Shown here: piece by piece, positions 1-8,802 of the stretch
Numbering within the stretch: the stretch's first letter is position 1
Layout: every line of letters begins with the position of its first letter
From: JBCBDX01 sp039822005
GTDB lineage: Bacteria; Pseudomonadota; Alphaproteobacteria; Rhizobiales; Rhizobiaceae
Length of the DNA stretch: 64,000 nucleotides
Reading direction: 5' to 3'
Assembly: GCA_039822005.1 (NCBI GenBank)
Contig: JBCBMZ010000003.1
Coordinates: 1-64,000, forward strand
Made by a program: the position numbers and the translations under genes
The notes under the pieces: generated by a model
Told to the model about the DNA's origin: nothing
What the model saw: only the letters and a program-made list of their open reading frames with translations
The model's database searches: none

Positions 1-1950
1 GAAGCGCGCACCGGCCACCATAATCTCGGCCAGCTAACCAGCGCCACCAACGCCCATGGCACGCATGCTTACGATTATGATCGGCGCGGCAATCTGGCCC
101 GCAAGATCACCAGCGTTGATGGCACCTCCTATGTCAGCGAGACCAGCTGGGACCGCGCGGGCGTTGTCACGTGGCGCAAATATTATCAGCACCCGGACAA
201 TGACCCCAACACACTGACCAATCTGCGCCAGATCGGCTTTGACAATACGCCTTGGCGCTATGATCTGGCAGGCAATCTGATCGCCATCCCCGGCCTGATC
301 GATCATATCGACTATGAGGCCAATGGCGACACGCGCCAGATCCGCTACTTCAACGGCGTCACCACGGACTTCACCTATGACACCCAACGCCGCTGGCTGA
401 CCCGTGTCCATACGCACGGGCCCCATGGCACGCTGCAGGATGTCTCTTACACGCGCGGCCCCACGGGCCGGATCGATGCCGTCCATGGCGAAGGCTATGG
501 CGCGGGCGGCCAGACCAACTGGACTGCCCATTCAGCCCTGAAAGACAAATGGGAATACACTTACAATGGCTATGATGAGCTGATTGCGGCCGACAATCTG
601 ATCGACGATGCGCTCGACCAGACCTTTGGCTACGACAATCTGGGCAATATCGTCACCAACTCCAGGCTCGGCCTTTACAGCTACCCGGCATCGGGCCTCG
701 GCACCGTGCGCCCCCATGCGCAAACCCGCATCAGCGGGTCGGGGGGCATCCGTGATTTTACCTATGATGCGAACGGCAATATGGTCACGGACGGCACGCG
801 CACGCTCGTCTGGGACGCGCAGAACAAGCTGGCCTCGGTGACGCCACTCGGCGGTGGTCAGGCGGTGACGTTCCAGTACGGCCCGGACGGATCACGCATC
901 GCCAAGCTGTCATCCTTCACCGGTAAACGCATCTATGCCGATGCCGACTTTGAGATCGCCCCGGATGGCACGTTCCTCCTGTACCCCCATGCGGACATCA
1001 AAATCGAAGGGTTGCAAACCACATGGCTGCACCGCGATCATCTCAACTCCGTGCGCGTCGTTAGCGACGATAATGGTCAGGCGATTGAAAAATCCGTCTA
1101 TGCCCCGTTTGGCGAACGCACATCGGACGGCGCCACCCCCTCCAGCGCCGCCACGAAAGGATACATCGGCGAAAGGCATGACCCCGAAACGGGTCTCATC
1201 TATCTCAATGCCCGTTATCACGACCCGTCCATCGGCCGCTTTATAAGCCCCGATGATTGGGACCCCACCATCGATGGGGTTGGCACCAACCGCTATGCGT
1301 ATTCGGCCAATGATCCGGTGAATAAAAGCGATCCGAATGGGCATGCTTACAACAGCAGGACTGGCCAAGAAGAGGAGCAGGAAGATGACAGTCGTACTAA
1401 TGGTGACGATTCCGTAAGTCCTCATGATGACGAGGAAAAATCCACTAGCAGCGAGGAGGAAGACGAAATTGAGGTTGCGCAGTTGGATGCCAAATGCGGC
1501 GTTGGTGGTTGCGGCCCGTTCTTTACAAAAGAGCTTAACGGGAAATGGTCTCAACTTCCAAGAGCCCGGGTGAATATGGCGCTGAAGCTGGAAGCGAAAG
1601 GTGTAGCCCCACATTTGATTCGGAAGCAAACCGGCGTAGACATAGTTAAGGTATGGGCAGATCGCCTTGCTGCCCAAACTGGAGGAAAGGTCTCAGCAGC
1701 TAGGGGCGATGGTTGGAAAGTAACCGTCAATGTACGTGATAACAAAAACTACGTTGTACGCATGATGTATAGCGGAGGAAAGCGAACGCACCCATATTTC
1801 CGTGTGAGCGGTCCCAAAACTGGCTTGGATAAGTTTGGAAACTATTCTGGTAACAGAACATCGACACATATGAGTCTCACACGAGAGCCAACACGGAACA
1901 TTGTGAACATCATTCGTAACAATTTCAGAAACAACAGGAAGAGAAAATAA
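1..1950 (+). CDS. RHS/YD-repeat polymorphic toxin, C-terminal part (5' end outside window)
   Basis: The frame is open from base 1, so the N-terminus lies upstream. About 440 residues of tyrosine-aspartate (YD) repeats are visible, for example YDYDRRGNLARK, FTYDTQRR and FGYDNLGNIVT, followed by the conserved RHS core end with YLNARYHDPSIGRFISPD and NDPVNKSDPNG. In this family the core forms a shell that holds the toxin and is cleaved near this point. After the core comes a very acidic linker (about 1363-1470) and then a basic C-terminal domain (about 1480-1947) with cysteines near its start and a lysine/arginine-rich tail. That domain is the polymorphic toxin tip; I do not recognise its family, though a small basic nuclease would fit. 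Its base composition is more AT-rich than the core, as is usual for exchanged tips. The immunity gene follows after one base. Confidence 0.88.
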   Translation, partial: EARTGHHNLGQLTSATNAHGTHAYDYDRRGNLARKITSVDGTSYVSETSWDRAGVVTWRKYYQHPDNDPNTLTNLRQIGFDNTPWRYDLAGNLIAIPGLIDHIDYEANGDTRQIRYFNGVTTDFTYDTQRRWLTRVHTHGPHGTLQDVSYTRGPTGRIDAVHGEGYGAGGQTNWTAHSALKDKWEYTYNGYDELIAADNLIDDALDQTFGYDNLGNIVTNSRLGLYSYPASGLGTVRPHAQTRISGSGGIRDFTYDANGNMVTDGTRTLVWDAQNKLASVTPLGGGQAVTFQYGPDGSRIAKLSSFTGKRIYADADFEIAPDGTFLLYPHADIKIEGLQTTWLHRDHLNSVRVVSDDNGQAIEKSVYAPFGERTSDGATPSSAATKGYIGERHDPETGLIYLNARYHDPSIGRFISPDDWDPTIDGVGTNRYAYSANDPVNKSDPNGHAYNSRTGQEEEQEDDSRTNGDDSVSPHDDEEKSTSSEEEDEIEVAQLDAKCGVGGCGPFFTKELNGKWSQLPRARVNMALKLEAKGVAPHLIRKQTGVDIVKVWADRLAAQTGGKVSAARGDGWKVTVNVRDNKNYVVRMMYSGGKRTHPYFRVSGPKTGLDKFGNYSGNRTSTHMSLTREPTRNIVNIIRNNFRNNRKRK

Positions 1951-1951
1951 G

Positions 1952-2260
1952 ATGCATGCAGAATCAGCGGCTGATTTTTTGAACCGTAATTTGCAGGGTG
2001 TAAATTCAATCAGGCCAGTCATCGATCTGCGCAGACGGTCTTTTGATTTTGACTTTGTGGATGATAGCGGTGTGCATCGGATGGTAGAATTTCGCGGCGT
2101 CACCAACTTTACTTTTAAGCCGGGTCTCGAAATCGCTGATGAGCTCTACAACGTGATAATTGAAAGCGCAGAGTGTAAGTTTTCTCAGGTTGGGAAGTGT
2201 TATTTAGAGACCTCTTTTGGGGAAATCTCGCTAGAGTTTTTAGACATTGAAGTCACCTGA
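1952..2260 (+). CDS. Probable immunity protein for the RHS toxin tip
   Basis: This 102-residue acidic protein starts one base after the RHS stop codon and has an AGGAAGAG-type ribosome site inside the end of the toxin gene. Position, small size, acidic composition opposite a basic toxin tip and AT-rich codons are all typical of cognate immunity proteins in RHS loci. It has no signal peptide or membrane segment, so it should act in the cytoplasm by binding the toxin domain. The family is not recognised. Directly after its stop codon the sequence changes to a copy of RHS core DNA, so the toxin tip and this gene form a cassette placed in front of an older RHS end. The assignment rests on context, not on a recognised domain. 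Confidence 0.72.
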   Translation: MHAESAADFLNRNLQGVNSIRPVIDLRRRSFDFDFVDDSGVHRMVEFRGVTNFTFKPGLEIADELYNVIIESAECKFSQVGKCYLETSFGEISLEFLDIEVT

Positions 2261-3002
2261 TCGACTATGAGGCCAATGGCGACACACGCCAGATCCGCTA
2301 CTTTAACGGCGTCACCACGGACTTCACCTATGACACCCAACGCCGCTGGCTGACCCGTGTCCATACGCACGGACCCAATGGCACGCTGCAAGATGTTTCT
2401 TACACGCGCGGGCCCACGGGGCGGATCGATGCCGTCCATGGTGAGGGCTATGGCGCGGGCGGCCAGACCAATCACACGTCCCATTCCGGCCTGAAAGACA
2501 AATGGGAATACACTTACAATGGCTATGATGAGCTGATTGCGGCCGAAAATCTGATCGACGATGCGCTCGACCAGACCTTTGGCTATGACAATCTGGGCAA
2601 CATCGTCACCAACTCCAAGCTCGGCCTTTACAGCTACCCGGCATCGGGCCTCGGCGTCGTGAGCCCGCATGCGCAAACCCGCATCAGCGGGCCGCAGGGC
2701 GTGCGTGATTTTACCTATGATGCGAACCGCTGCCCGGCAGTCGATTGGAACAATCGACGAGAGTGGGCAACATGGTCAGCGATGGCACGCGCACGCTCGT
2801 CTGGGACGCGCAGAACAAGCTGGCTTCGGTCACGCCCAACGGCGGCGGGCAGGCGGTGACGTTCCAGTACGGCCCGGACGGCGCGCGGATCGCCAAGCTT
2901 TCTTCGTACACCCTTCGCGGCGTTTCGCTGTATCGAATTGCCTGGCGGTCAACGGGACAAACGCATCTTTGCCGATGCTCTCCTGTTCGTACCAAATTAT
3001 AA
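2261..3002 (+). pseudogene. Orphan RHS tip remnant (displaced core segment)
   Basis: From 2263 the sequence repeats, almost base for base, the core DNA of the first RHS gene starting near 308 (DYEANGDTRQIRYFNG and onward). It has no start codon of its own and follows the immunity gene directly, the arrangement produced when a new tip and immunity cassette recombines into an RHS core. The reading frame is broken by a 38-base insertion at 2728-2765 relative to the first copy. It continues in another frame (GNMVSDGTRTLVWDAQNK), and a second insertion of about 40 bases lies near 2909-2950. The copy ends near 2990 with no toxin domain. It is a silent donor segment or decay product, not an expressed protein. 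Confidence 0.82.
2740..2758. repeat. Perfect hairpin in the insertion that breaks the orphan RHS tip
   Basis: The arms GTCGATTG and CAATCGAC are separated by GAA, giving an 8-base-pair stem with a three-base loop. It lies inside the 38-base segment (2728-2765) that is absent from the otherwise nearly identical first RHS copy, so it arrived with the insertion. Confidence 0.6.
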
Positions 3003-3170
3003 GTTAGCTTCGTTCAAGTTGTGGTACGGCTTTCGGCCCATAGCTGTCATTCGTGTTTGGCAGCCAAACTTCTCCAAAGCGGCCATTCGTGGTTGCGCAC
3101 CAGTTTATACAGGTGAATGACGGGAATTCAGACTTTACTGCGGTTGGCTCAAGGTCCGCTTTCAACGAAA

Positions 3171-3362
3171 TCAGCTTGTCTCGCGGATGGTAACCGGCTC
3201 GGTTTCGCGTTCAGCGACTAACAATCCAGCCACCGTTATCAAGGCCATGCCCAAAACGTTCAGCCCGTCCGGCCGTTCCGCGAAGAACACGAAGCCCCAG
3301 ATGGCAGCGGAGACTAGATAGGCATAGTCGAACGTTCCGATGATCTGCGGCGGCGCCGCCCG
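3171..3362 (-). pseudogene. C-terminal remnant of an EamA/DMT-family transporter
   Basis: The translated tail contains RAAPPQIIGTFDYAYLVSA, then AIWGFVFFAERPDG and a last hydrophobic helix (LGMALITVAGLLVAERE). This pattern is typical of the final two membrane segments of 10-TM drug/metabolite (EamA) transporters, which are normally about 290-310 residues. Only about 60 residues remain. The remnant is fused in frame to a transposase N-terminus on its upstream side, so it has no function as a transporter. Confidence 0.75.
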
Positions 3363-3506
3363 CAGGAAACCAATTTCCCCAAGATCGATCTCTTCCACAA
3401 AGAGGTCAATCACGCGCACCGGACTGTCCTCGTCGATCCAGTCTTCAAGCCGGTCCGGAAAAAGCGTCGCCTGACTGCGGTCCGTCCCCTCAATATATCC
3501 CGACAT
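3363..3506 (-). mobile_element. Truncated IS1182/IS5-type transposase N-terminus
   Basis: Reading leftward from an ATG at 3504-3506, the protein begins MSGYIEGTDRSQATLFPDRL and continues through DWIDEDSPVRVIDLFVEEI. This is the usual N-terminal (DUF772-like) start of IS1182-group DDE transposases. After about 47 residues it passes without a stop into transporter sequence. The join falls at RAAP, a string compatible with both parents. Only the 5' end of the insertion sequence remains and no terminal inverted repeat was identified. Confidence 0.72.
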
Positions 3507-3554
3507 GCCTGCCTCCGGTCTTTGGCCATAAGCATACCTATCCGGAGTTTTCAC

Positions 3555-3952
3555 ACAGCCTCAGCTGAACGCAGACCAGGCGAGCTTACACCGCACTCCA
3601 CTTACGAAGCAAAAGATAGTGGTCATCGTTGCAGGATAAGACGGATTGTGGGTCGGCGGGCACAGTCTTTCAGATTCAAGACTCATGTCACGACCATGAC
3701 TCGGTAGCACCGATGGACGAAACACGATGGCGATTTAGGCCTTGTCTGCGCGGCTCTCCTTCGCTCGCTAAGTCCTGCAATGCGTGTCAGGCCAATTCCC
3801 TCCAACTTGGGGCCATTTGCAAAGCCACCGACTTCGCGTGACTCTTTCGTGACAATGCCGATTCAAACGCGCGTGCGCCTTTGGTGTCATGCTAATGTGG
3901 TGTCGCCCACGGACCATAGAAATTAAACCTTCTTGCCAATGAGTTTCGTCGC
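3555..3952. other. Intergenic stretch without a recognisable gene
   Basis: Short frames here do not resemble proteins. The right part must hold the promoter of the metallophosphoesterase gene at 3953; no convincing -35/-10 pair or operator was seen. Confidence 0.5.
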
Positions 3953-4813
3953 ATGACAGATTTTCGCGTGGTCTTGCTCTCTGACACCCATGTCAGTCAA
4001 ACCCACCCCCTATTCTTCCACAACTTTGATGTCGCCGTGGAAGCCGCAAACGCGTTGCAACCAAACGTTGCAATCGTCACAGGAGATCTGTCGTTGAACG
4101 GGCCAGATGCACCTGCGGATCTCGACTTTGCTGCAGCTCAAATGCAGCGGCTCGCGGCGCCGGTGATAAAAGTGACCCCGGGCAATCACGACATGGGCTA
4201 TTCACCCGCAGCATCGGGTGCCGAACAGCAAATGACCCCCGAGCGACGCCAAGAATATCTCGATCGCGTAGGCGCCGACTTTTGGCATTTCGACCACGGC
4301 GATTGGCGCTTTATAGGGCTGAACCCGTTTCTGTTCGAAAGCGGCTTCGCCGCTGAGGCAGAGCAGCGCGCGATGGTAGTTGAAGCCTTGAAGCATGACG
4401 GCCCAATTGGCGTGTTCACGCATGTTCCGTTCTTTGCGAATGACCCTAGCGAGGAAGACGCGACCACTTCGGCGACGGTTACGCCCGAACCGCGTGCGGA
4501 TTATCTCAGTCTGTTCAAATACGCGGATGTGCGCTTTGTCGCGTCGGGCCATCTTCACAAGGACAAACGCATGATTTTTGACGGGATCACGCACATCTGG
4601 GCGCCCGGGGTCGCGTTCATGCAAAGCGGTCACGACGCGTTTGGCGGCCGGCCTTGGGTTGGGTTCCTTGAATTCAATTTCAGCGGCGACCGCTATTCCG
4701 TGCAGATGCACGAGCCTGAAGACATGATTAACATGGATCTGCGCAACTGGACGCGGGGCGAAGGCCATCGATACTTCCGGGTGGTCGAGCAGCCGTTCCG
4801 CGCTCCGAAATAG
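3953..4813 (+). CDS. Calcineurin-like metallophosphoesterase
   Basis: The 286-residue protein shows the full dimetal phosphoesterase motif set: D11-T-H13, G44-D45, G77-N-H-D80, H157 in FTHVPF, and G199-H-L-H202. These residues coordinate two divalent metals and hydrolyse phosphomono- or phosphodiesters; CpdA-type cyclic-nucleotide and glycerophosphodiester enzymes are relatives. There is no signal peptide, so it should act in the cytoplasm. It converges with the acetyltransferase gene that ends the ABC operon (5-base gap). A second, only distantly similar phosphoesterase lies at 13586. Together they suggest that the imported substrate carries a phosphoester. The exact substrate cannot be read from the sequence. 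Confidence 0.87.
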   Translation: MTDFRVVLLSDTHVSQTHPLFFHNFDVAVEAANALQPNVAIVTGDLSLNGPDAPADLDFAAAQMQRLAAPVIKVTPGNHDMGYSPAASGAEQQMTPERRQEYLDRVGADFWHFDHGDWRFIGLNPFLFESGFAAEAEQRAMVVEALKHDGPIGVFTHVPFFANDPSEEDATTSATVTPEPRADYLSLFKYADVRFVASGHLHKDKRMIFDGITHIWAPGVAFMQSGHDAFGGRPWVGFLEFNFSGDRYSVQMHEPEDMINMDLRNWTRGEGHRYFRVVEQPFRAPK

Positions 4814-4818
4814 CTAGG

Positions 4819-5409
4819 TCACAGCCTGAGCTTGGCTTTGGCGGCTTGCCAACTGGCAGGCGTGACCTCCCAAACGTCCTCGATCTGCTCGCCATCATGG
4901 TAGCCACCATAACTTTGCCCAATCACACGTGCCCCGGTTCGGTCCTTTATCGCCTTGGAGGCAAGGTTGGTCGCTAGGCTCCGCATCAACAGCCTCGGTT
5001 TGCCCAGTTCCAAGAAAACATAGTCTTGGGTCAGGATAATCGCGCTTGTCATGATGCCTTTGCCCCAGTGATCTTCGGCCAGCCAAAAGCCCCTGTTTTC
5101 GTCGTCGTCTTCGAAGAACCGGTATTCGATGGTACCGATCAGATCATCTGGTTGGGATTTCAGAAAGATGCCCCAGAAATATATCTCGCTGCTTTGCGCA
5201 TCTTCCAAGCGACGACTGATGTAGCTTTGCGCGCCATCTTCGGGGTAAGGCCACGGCACATTCCCGATCCACTTGATGACATTCCAATTGTTGAAATGCG
5301 TTTGCAACGCAGGCGCGTCCGCCAAGCACACTGGGCGGAGGAGGATAGTGTCTGCTTCGAGCTTCGGGACGGTTTTAGGCTGCCACAAAGTGCTGCGGCC
5401 CGACGGCAT
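4819..5409 (-). CDS. GNAT-family N-acetyltransferase (RimJ/RimL type)
   Basis: This 196-residue protein has the GNAT layout: LLRPVCLADAPAL at the start, GTIEYRF in the middle strand, and a divergent acetyl-CoA loop region around GFWLAEDHWGKGIMTSA. RimJ/RimL-like members acetylate protein N-termini, antibiotics or small amines with acetyl-CoA. The ATG at 5407-5409 lies inside the 3' end of the ABC ATPase gene (35-base overlap), which implies co-transcription and probable translational coupling as the last gene of that operon. It could modify the transported compound; that is inference. Confidence 0.78.
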   Translation of the reverse strand: MPSGRSTLWQPKTVPKLEADTILLRPVCLADAPALQTHFNNWNVIKWIGNVPWPYPEDGAQSYISRRLEDAQSSEIYFWGIFLKSQPDDLIGTIEYRFFEDDDENRGFWLAEDHWGKGIMTSAIILTQDYVFLELGKPRLLMRSLATNLASKAIKDRTGARVIGQSYGGYHDGEQIEDVWEVTPASWQAAKAKLRL

Positions 5410-7117
5410 TCATGGTTGGCACTTCGGTGACCGCGCCTTTCGGCATGATCGGGGATTTGCGCCCCTCTTCATAAAGCTGCGGAGTAGCCATGGGCTTGCT
5501 GGGATCCGGAACCGGGATCGAAGCCAGCAAGTTCTTTGTGTAATTGTGCGCGGGGTTCGACAGGACCGCTTTGGACGGACCATATTCCACCAGACGCCCC
5601 ATGAACATAACCGCCACCGTTTCGCTGACCTGCTCCACGATGGCTAGATCGTGGCTGATGAAGAGGTATGTCAGCCCCAGCTCGCGCTGCAACTCTGAGA
5701 ACAGCTCAAGCACCTGCGCTTGCACCGATACGTCCAGGGCCGAGACCGGCTCATCGGCGATGACCAGTTCGGGTTCCAACGCCAAGGCGCGCGCGATACA
5801 CAAGCGCTGCCGCTGGCCGCCGGAAAACTCATGTGGATAGCGGTCCAGATGCTGATCCGACAGGCCCACACGGTTGAGCAACCAGCGCACCCGCTCGCGG
5901 ATTTTTTCGGGCGTGCCCCATTTGTGGATGACCATCGGCTCGGCGATCTGTTCAAACGCGCTGCGCCGCGGCGAAAGCGCAGCAAACGGATCTTGGAACA
6001 CGATGCCGGTCTTGCGCTGAAAGGCAAACCGCTCCTCATCCGTTAGGGTGACCAGATCGGTGCCGTCGACGCAGATCTGTCCCGATGTGGGCTGCGCCAG
6101 CCCGATGATCGCGCGCGAGATCGTAGACTTGCCACAGCCGGACTCTCCCACGAGACCGAGGGTCGTGCGTTTGGGGATCTCGAATGACACTCGGTCCACC
6201 GCCAGCACCTCGGCGGTGACTCGCCGCAACAGGCCCGTTTTCACGGGGTAGCGGACCGAAACCTCATCCAGCGCGAGCATCGGGTGTTCCGACGCCTCAA
6301 CCGCTGCCTTGACCGCCGCGGTGCCCAGAACCGGCACAGCAGACAACAGCTTTTGCGTATAGGGGTGCGATGGTGCGGAATAGATCTGCGCAACGGTGCC
6401 GACCTCGACCAGATTGCCAGTCTGCATCACCGCCACGCGGTCCGCGATCTGAGCCACCACGCCAAGATCATGGGTGATGAACAGCACCGCGGTGCCATGG
6501 TCGGATTTCAATTTCTTGATCAGCCACAGGATCTGCGCCTGAATGGTAACATCGAGCGCTGTCGTGGGTTCATCGGCGATCAATATCTTCGGTTCGCACA
6601 CCAGCGCCATGGCGATCATCACCCGCTGGCGCATGCCGCCTGAAAGTTCGTGCGGATACTGGTTGAAGCGCCGCGCGGGTTCGGGGATGCGCACCTCGTC
6701 CATCGCGGCAAGCGCGCGTGTCTTGGCCTCGGTATGGCTCAGCCCCAAATGGGTGATCAATGGCTCGACGATCTGCTCGCCCACGGTAAAGACCGGGTTG
6801 AGCGAGGTCATCGGCTCTTGAAAGATCATCGCAATCTCGTTGCCGCGGATCGCCCGCGCCTCTGGCTCCGAGGCGGTGACCATGTCGATCCGGCCATCGT
6901 GAATGATCTTGCCGCCTTCTATTTCGCCGCCGGCTTGGCGGATCAGCGCCATCGTCGACATGGCCGAGACCGATTTGCCCGATCCGGATTCGCCCACAAT
7001 TGCCAGCGTTTCGCCGGGCATAAGGTCAAAGGAGATGCCCTTGACAGCCTCCACACGGGTTTCGCCCGCGCCAAAGGCGACGCGCAGGTCTTGAACGGAA
7101 AGAATTGGATCGGTCAT
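5375..7117 (-). CDS. Opp/Dpp-type ABC transporter ATPase, two fused nucleotide-binding domains
   Basis: The 580-residue protein contains two complete ABC domains in tandem. The first has Walker A GESGSGKS, signature LSGGMRQR and Walker B LIADEPTTALD. The second has GESGCGKS, FSGGQRQR and VIADEPVSALD. Each is followed by the Opp-type C-terminal extension. The fusion corresponds to OppD plus OppF (or GsiA) in one chain and powers the two permeases encoded upstream at 10484-12322. In this family such importers take up di/oligopeptides, glutathione, nickel chelates or opines. All catalytic motifs are intact, including both H-loops (FITHD and FISHD). It overlaps the acetyltransferase gene downstream. 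Confidence 0.92.
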   Translation of the reverse strand: MTDPILSVQDLRVAFGAGETRVEAVKGISFDLMPGETLAIVGESGSGKSVSAMSTMALIRQAGGEIEGGKIIHDGRIDMVTASEPEARAIRGNEIAMIFQEPMTSLNPVFTVGEQIVEPLITHLGLSHTEAKTRALAAMDEVRIPEPARRFNQYPHELSGGMRQRVMIAMALVCEPKILIADEPTTALDVTIQAQILWLIKKLKSDHGTAVLFITHDLGVVAQIADRVAVMQTGNLVEVGTVAQIYSAPSHPYTQKLLSAVPVLGTAAVKAAVEASEHPMLALDEVSVRYPVKTGLLRRVTAEVLAVDRVSFEIPKRTTLGLVGESGCGKSTISRAIIGLAQPTSGQICVDGTDLVTLTDEERFAFQRKTGIVFQDPFAALSPRRSAFEQIAEPMVIHKWGTPEKIRERVRWLLNRVGLSDQHLDRYPHEFSGGQRQRLCIARALALEPELVIADEPVSALDVSVQAQVLELFSELQRELGLTYLFISHDLAIVEQVSETVAVMFMGRLVEYGPSKAVLSNPAHNYTKNLLASIPVPDPSKPMATPQLYEEGRKSPIMPKGAVTEVPTMNAVGPQHFVAA

Positions 7118-7140
7118 GGGGCATGTCTCCTAAAGGGTGC

Positions 7141-7162
7141 CGGGGGCCGCATCCGGCCCCCG
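7141..7162 (-). terminator. GC-rich hairpin between binding-protein and ATPase genes
   Basis: CGGGGGCC and GGCCCCCG form a perfect 8-base-pair stem with a six-base loop. There is no T-tract, so it is more likely an mRNA-stabilising or attenuating hairpin that keeps the binding protein more abundant than the ATPase. Confidence 0.6.
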
Positions 7163-7171
7163 ACTGCGTGC

Positions 7172-8743
7172 TTATTTGGTGATGCCGTACTTTGCGTCGC
7201 CGATGTAGCCGGCGCGGAAGTCGAGCACATAGGCGCGGTGGCCCGGGTAAGGCTCCCAATCGAGATCGTCGCGGATCCCCCAGCTTTCATAGGGCTGGTA
7301 CTTGACGAAGTAGGGCGCGTCCTTTTCGACCTCAGCCATCACACGGGCAAAGGCGGCGTTGCGCTTTTCGACGTCGGTCTCAAAGCGGAAAGCGTCGTAA
7401 AGCTTGGTGTACGCCTCGATGCCGATCGAGGGCTCCCAAAATTTCGAGAAAAGCGCATGGCCGTCTGGTGCCCACATATAGCCGTAACCGCCATGAGGAT
7501 CGGTCATGTAAAGCGGGTTGGACCAGTTCGCGACTTCACGCTCGTTGCCGGACGGGCGTTCCACCGCGACGTTGAGGTTCACATCGATGCCAATCTCGCG
7601 CCACATCTCCTGCATGGCCTGCGCGGCGAGCACCCCGTTCGTGTAGTACACCGGGTGCGTGTGGAAGGTCAGCTCGGTACCCTCAAGGTTATGCTCGGCA
7701 ACGATCTTCTTGGCCTCTTCCAAATCGTGGCGGAACGTCACCAGGTCAGGTGTGTGGAACGCACCCTGCTGCGCGAAGCTGTGGGTCGAGGGGACACCGG
7801 CCTTGCCGAGCCAGAGCGCCTCATTGATCAGATCACGGTCCACGGCCAACATCATTGCCTTGCGGAGTGGCGCCGTGATCTTGGGATTGCGCTCGCCCGT
7901 GCCGAAGAAGACGACGTGAAAGATTGGCGTCTGCAGACCCACGGTGCGTGTGCCGGGGTTGTTGTCGATCGTCGCGAGCTGGTCGGGGGCAATGTTGGTG
8001 ATCAGGTCGACCTCGCCATTCACCAGGGCGGTGATGCGGGCGGCTGTCTCGGGGATCAGGCGGACCGTGATCTTCTCATAGGGTGCCTTTTCGCCCCAGT
8101 AGTCGTCAAACCGTTCGTAGACGATGCGTTCCTGCGGCGTGAACTGGGTGATCTTGTAGGGCCCCGTGCCGACGGGCGCCTGACCAAAGGCGATATAGTC
8201 GCTGTCCTCGGCCACCTCAGGATCGCCGCTCAGACTCATCAGATAGTCTTTGGGGATGATCATGTTGTTGAAGCGGTTGAGGAACATCTCCATCAACGGC
8301 TCGGGGCGGTGATAGGTGATGCGCAGCGTTGTGTCGTCGACCGCCTCGATGACGTCGACGTTGCTCCAGTAGTACGACGCTTCGCGTGCGTATTTGTCGA
8401 TCACCGGGTCCTTCATGTTCCGAAACGTGAAGAGCACGTCTTCGATCGTCATGTCGTCGCCGTTGTGGAACTTGACGCCTTCGCGGATGGTCAGTCGGAT
8501 CTCGGTCGGCGAAACGATGTCCCACTCGGTGGCCAGACCAGGCATGAACACGACGTCGGTTGTGGTCGGGTCTTTGTCGATCAAGGCCTCGAAACTGTTG
8601 ATCCAGAACTGGGCGTTCACGTTCGAGCCAGCGTCGCCGGGTTCGAGATTTGCCGCCATTGTAGCGGCTGCAACATTGAGTTCTTGGGCCTGCGCAGTGG
8701 CTGCGGCGAGCACAAGAGCGGTGGTGGTCAGCAGAGTTTTCAT
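7172..8743 (-). CDS. Periplasmic solute-binding protein of Opp/Dpp family (second paralog)
   Basis: The start is the ATG at 8741-8743, preceded by GAAGGAAAG, giving 523 residues; a longer frame exists upstream but reads back through the hairpin and previous gene. MKTLLTTTALVLAAATAQAQ is a Sec signal peptide cleaved after AQAQ. The mature protein carries the SBP_bac_5 pattern: LATEWDIVSPTEIRLTIREG, VKFHNGDDMT, PVGTGPYKI and the late AQAMQEMWREIGI. It should capture the substrate in the periplasm and deliver it to the permeases. It is a close paralog of the binding protein at 8803-10398 (shared VKFHNG, AARITALVN and HRAYVLDFRAGYIGD-like C-termini), so one transporter is served by two receptors. 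Confidence 0.9.
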   Translation of the reverse strand: MKTLLTTTALVLAAATAQAQELNVAAATMAANLEPGDAGSNVNAQFWINSFEALIDKDPTTTDVVFMPGLATEWDIVSPTEIRLTIREGVKFHNGDDMTIEDVLFTFRNMKDPVIDKYAREASYYWSNVDVIEAVDDTTLRITYHRPEPLMEMFLNRFNNMIIPKDYLMSLSGDPEVAEDSDYIAFGQAPVGTGPYKITQFTPQERIVYERFDDYWGEKAPYEKITVRLIPETAARITALVNGEVDLITNIAPDQLATIDNNPGTRTVGLQTPIFHVVFFGTGERNPKITAPLRKAMMLAVDRDLINEALWLGKAGVPSTHSFAQQGAFHTPDLVTFRHDLEEAKKIVAEHNLEGTELTFHTHPVYYTNGVLAAQAMQEMWREIGIDVNLNVAVERPSGNEREVANWSNPLYMTDPHGGYGYMWAPDGHALFSKFWEPSIGIEAYTKLYDAFRFETDVEKRNAAFARVMAEVEKDAPYFVKYQPYESWGIRDDLDWEPYPGHRAYVLDFRAGYIGDAKYGITK

Positions 8744-8772
8744 GGGTCTTTCCTTCTGAACAGATTGAAAGA

Positions 8773-8794
8773 GGGGCGCCCGATTGGACGCCCC
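8773..8794 (-). terminator. Hairpin after the first binding-protein gene
   Basis: GGGGCG and CGCCCC pair across a ten-base loop just downstream of the first receptor gene. There is no T-run; it is probably an intra-operon attenuating or stabilising hairpin like the one after the second receptor gene. Confidence 0.5.
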
Positions 8795-8802
8795 GTCATG
8801 TG

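Noticed and set aside
910..1677. Minus-strand 255-codon frame over the RHS gene
   Set aside because: Antisense to YD repeats; the repeated codon pattern keeps this frame open. No domain or ribosome site.
2200..2676. Minus-strand frame similar to one at 34-723
   Set aside because: The similarity between the two simply mirrors the duplicated RHS core on the other strand.
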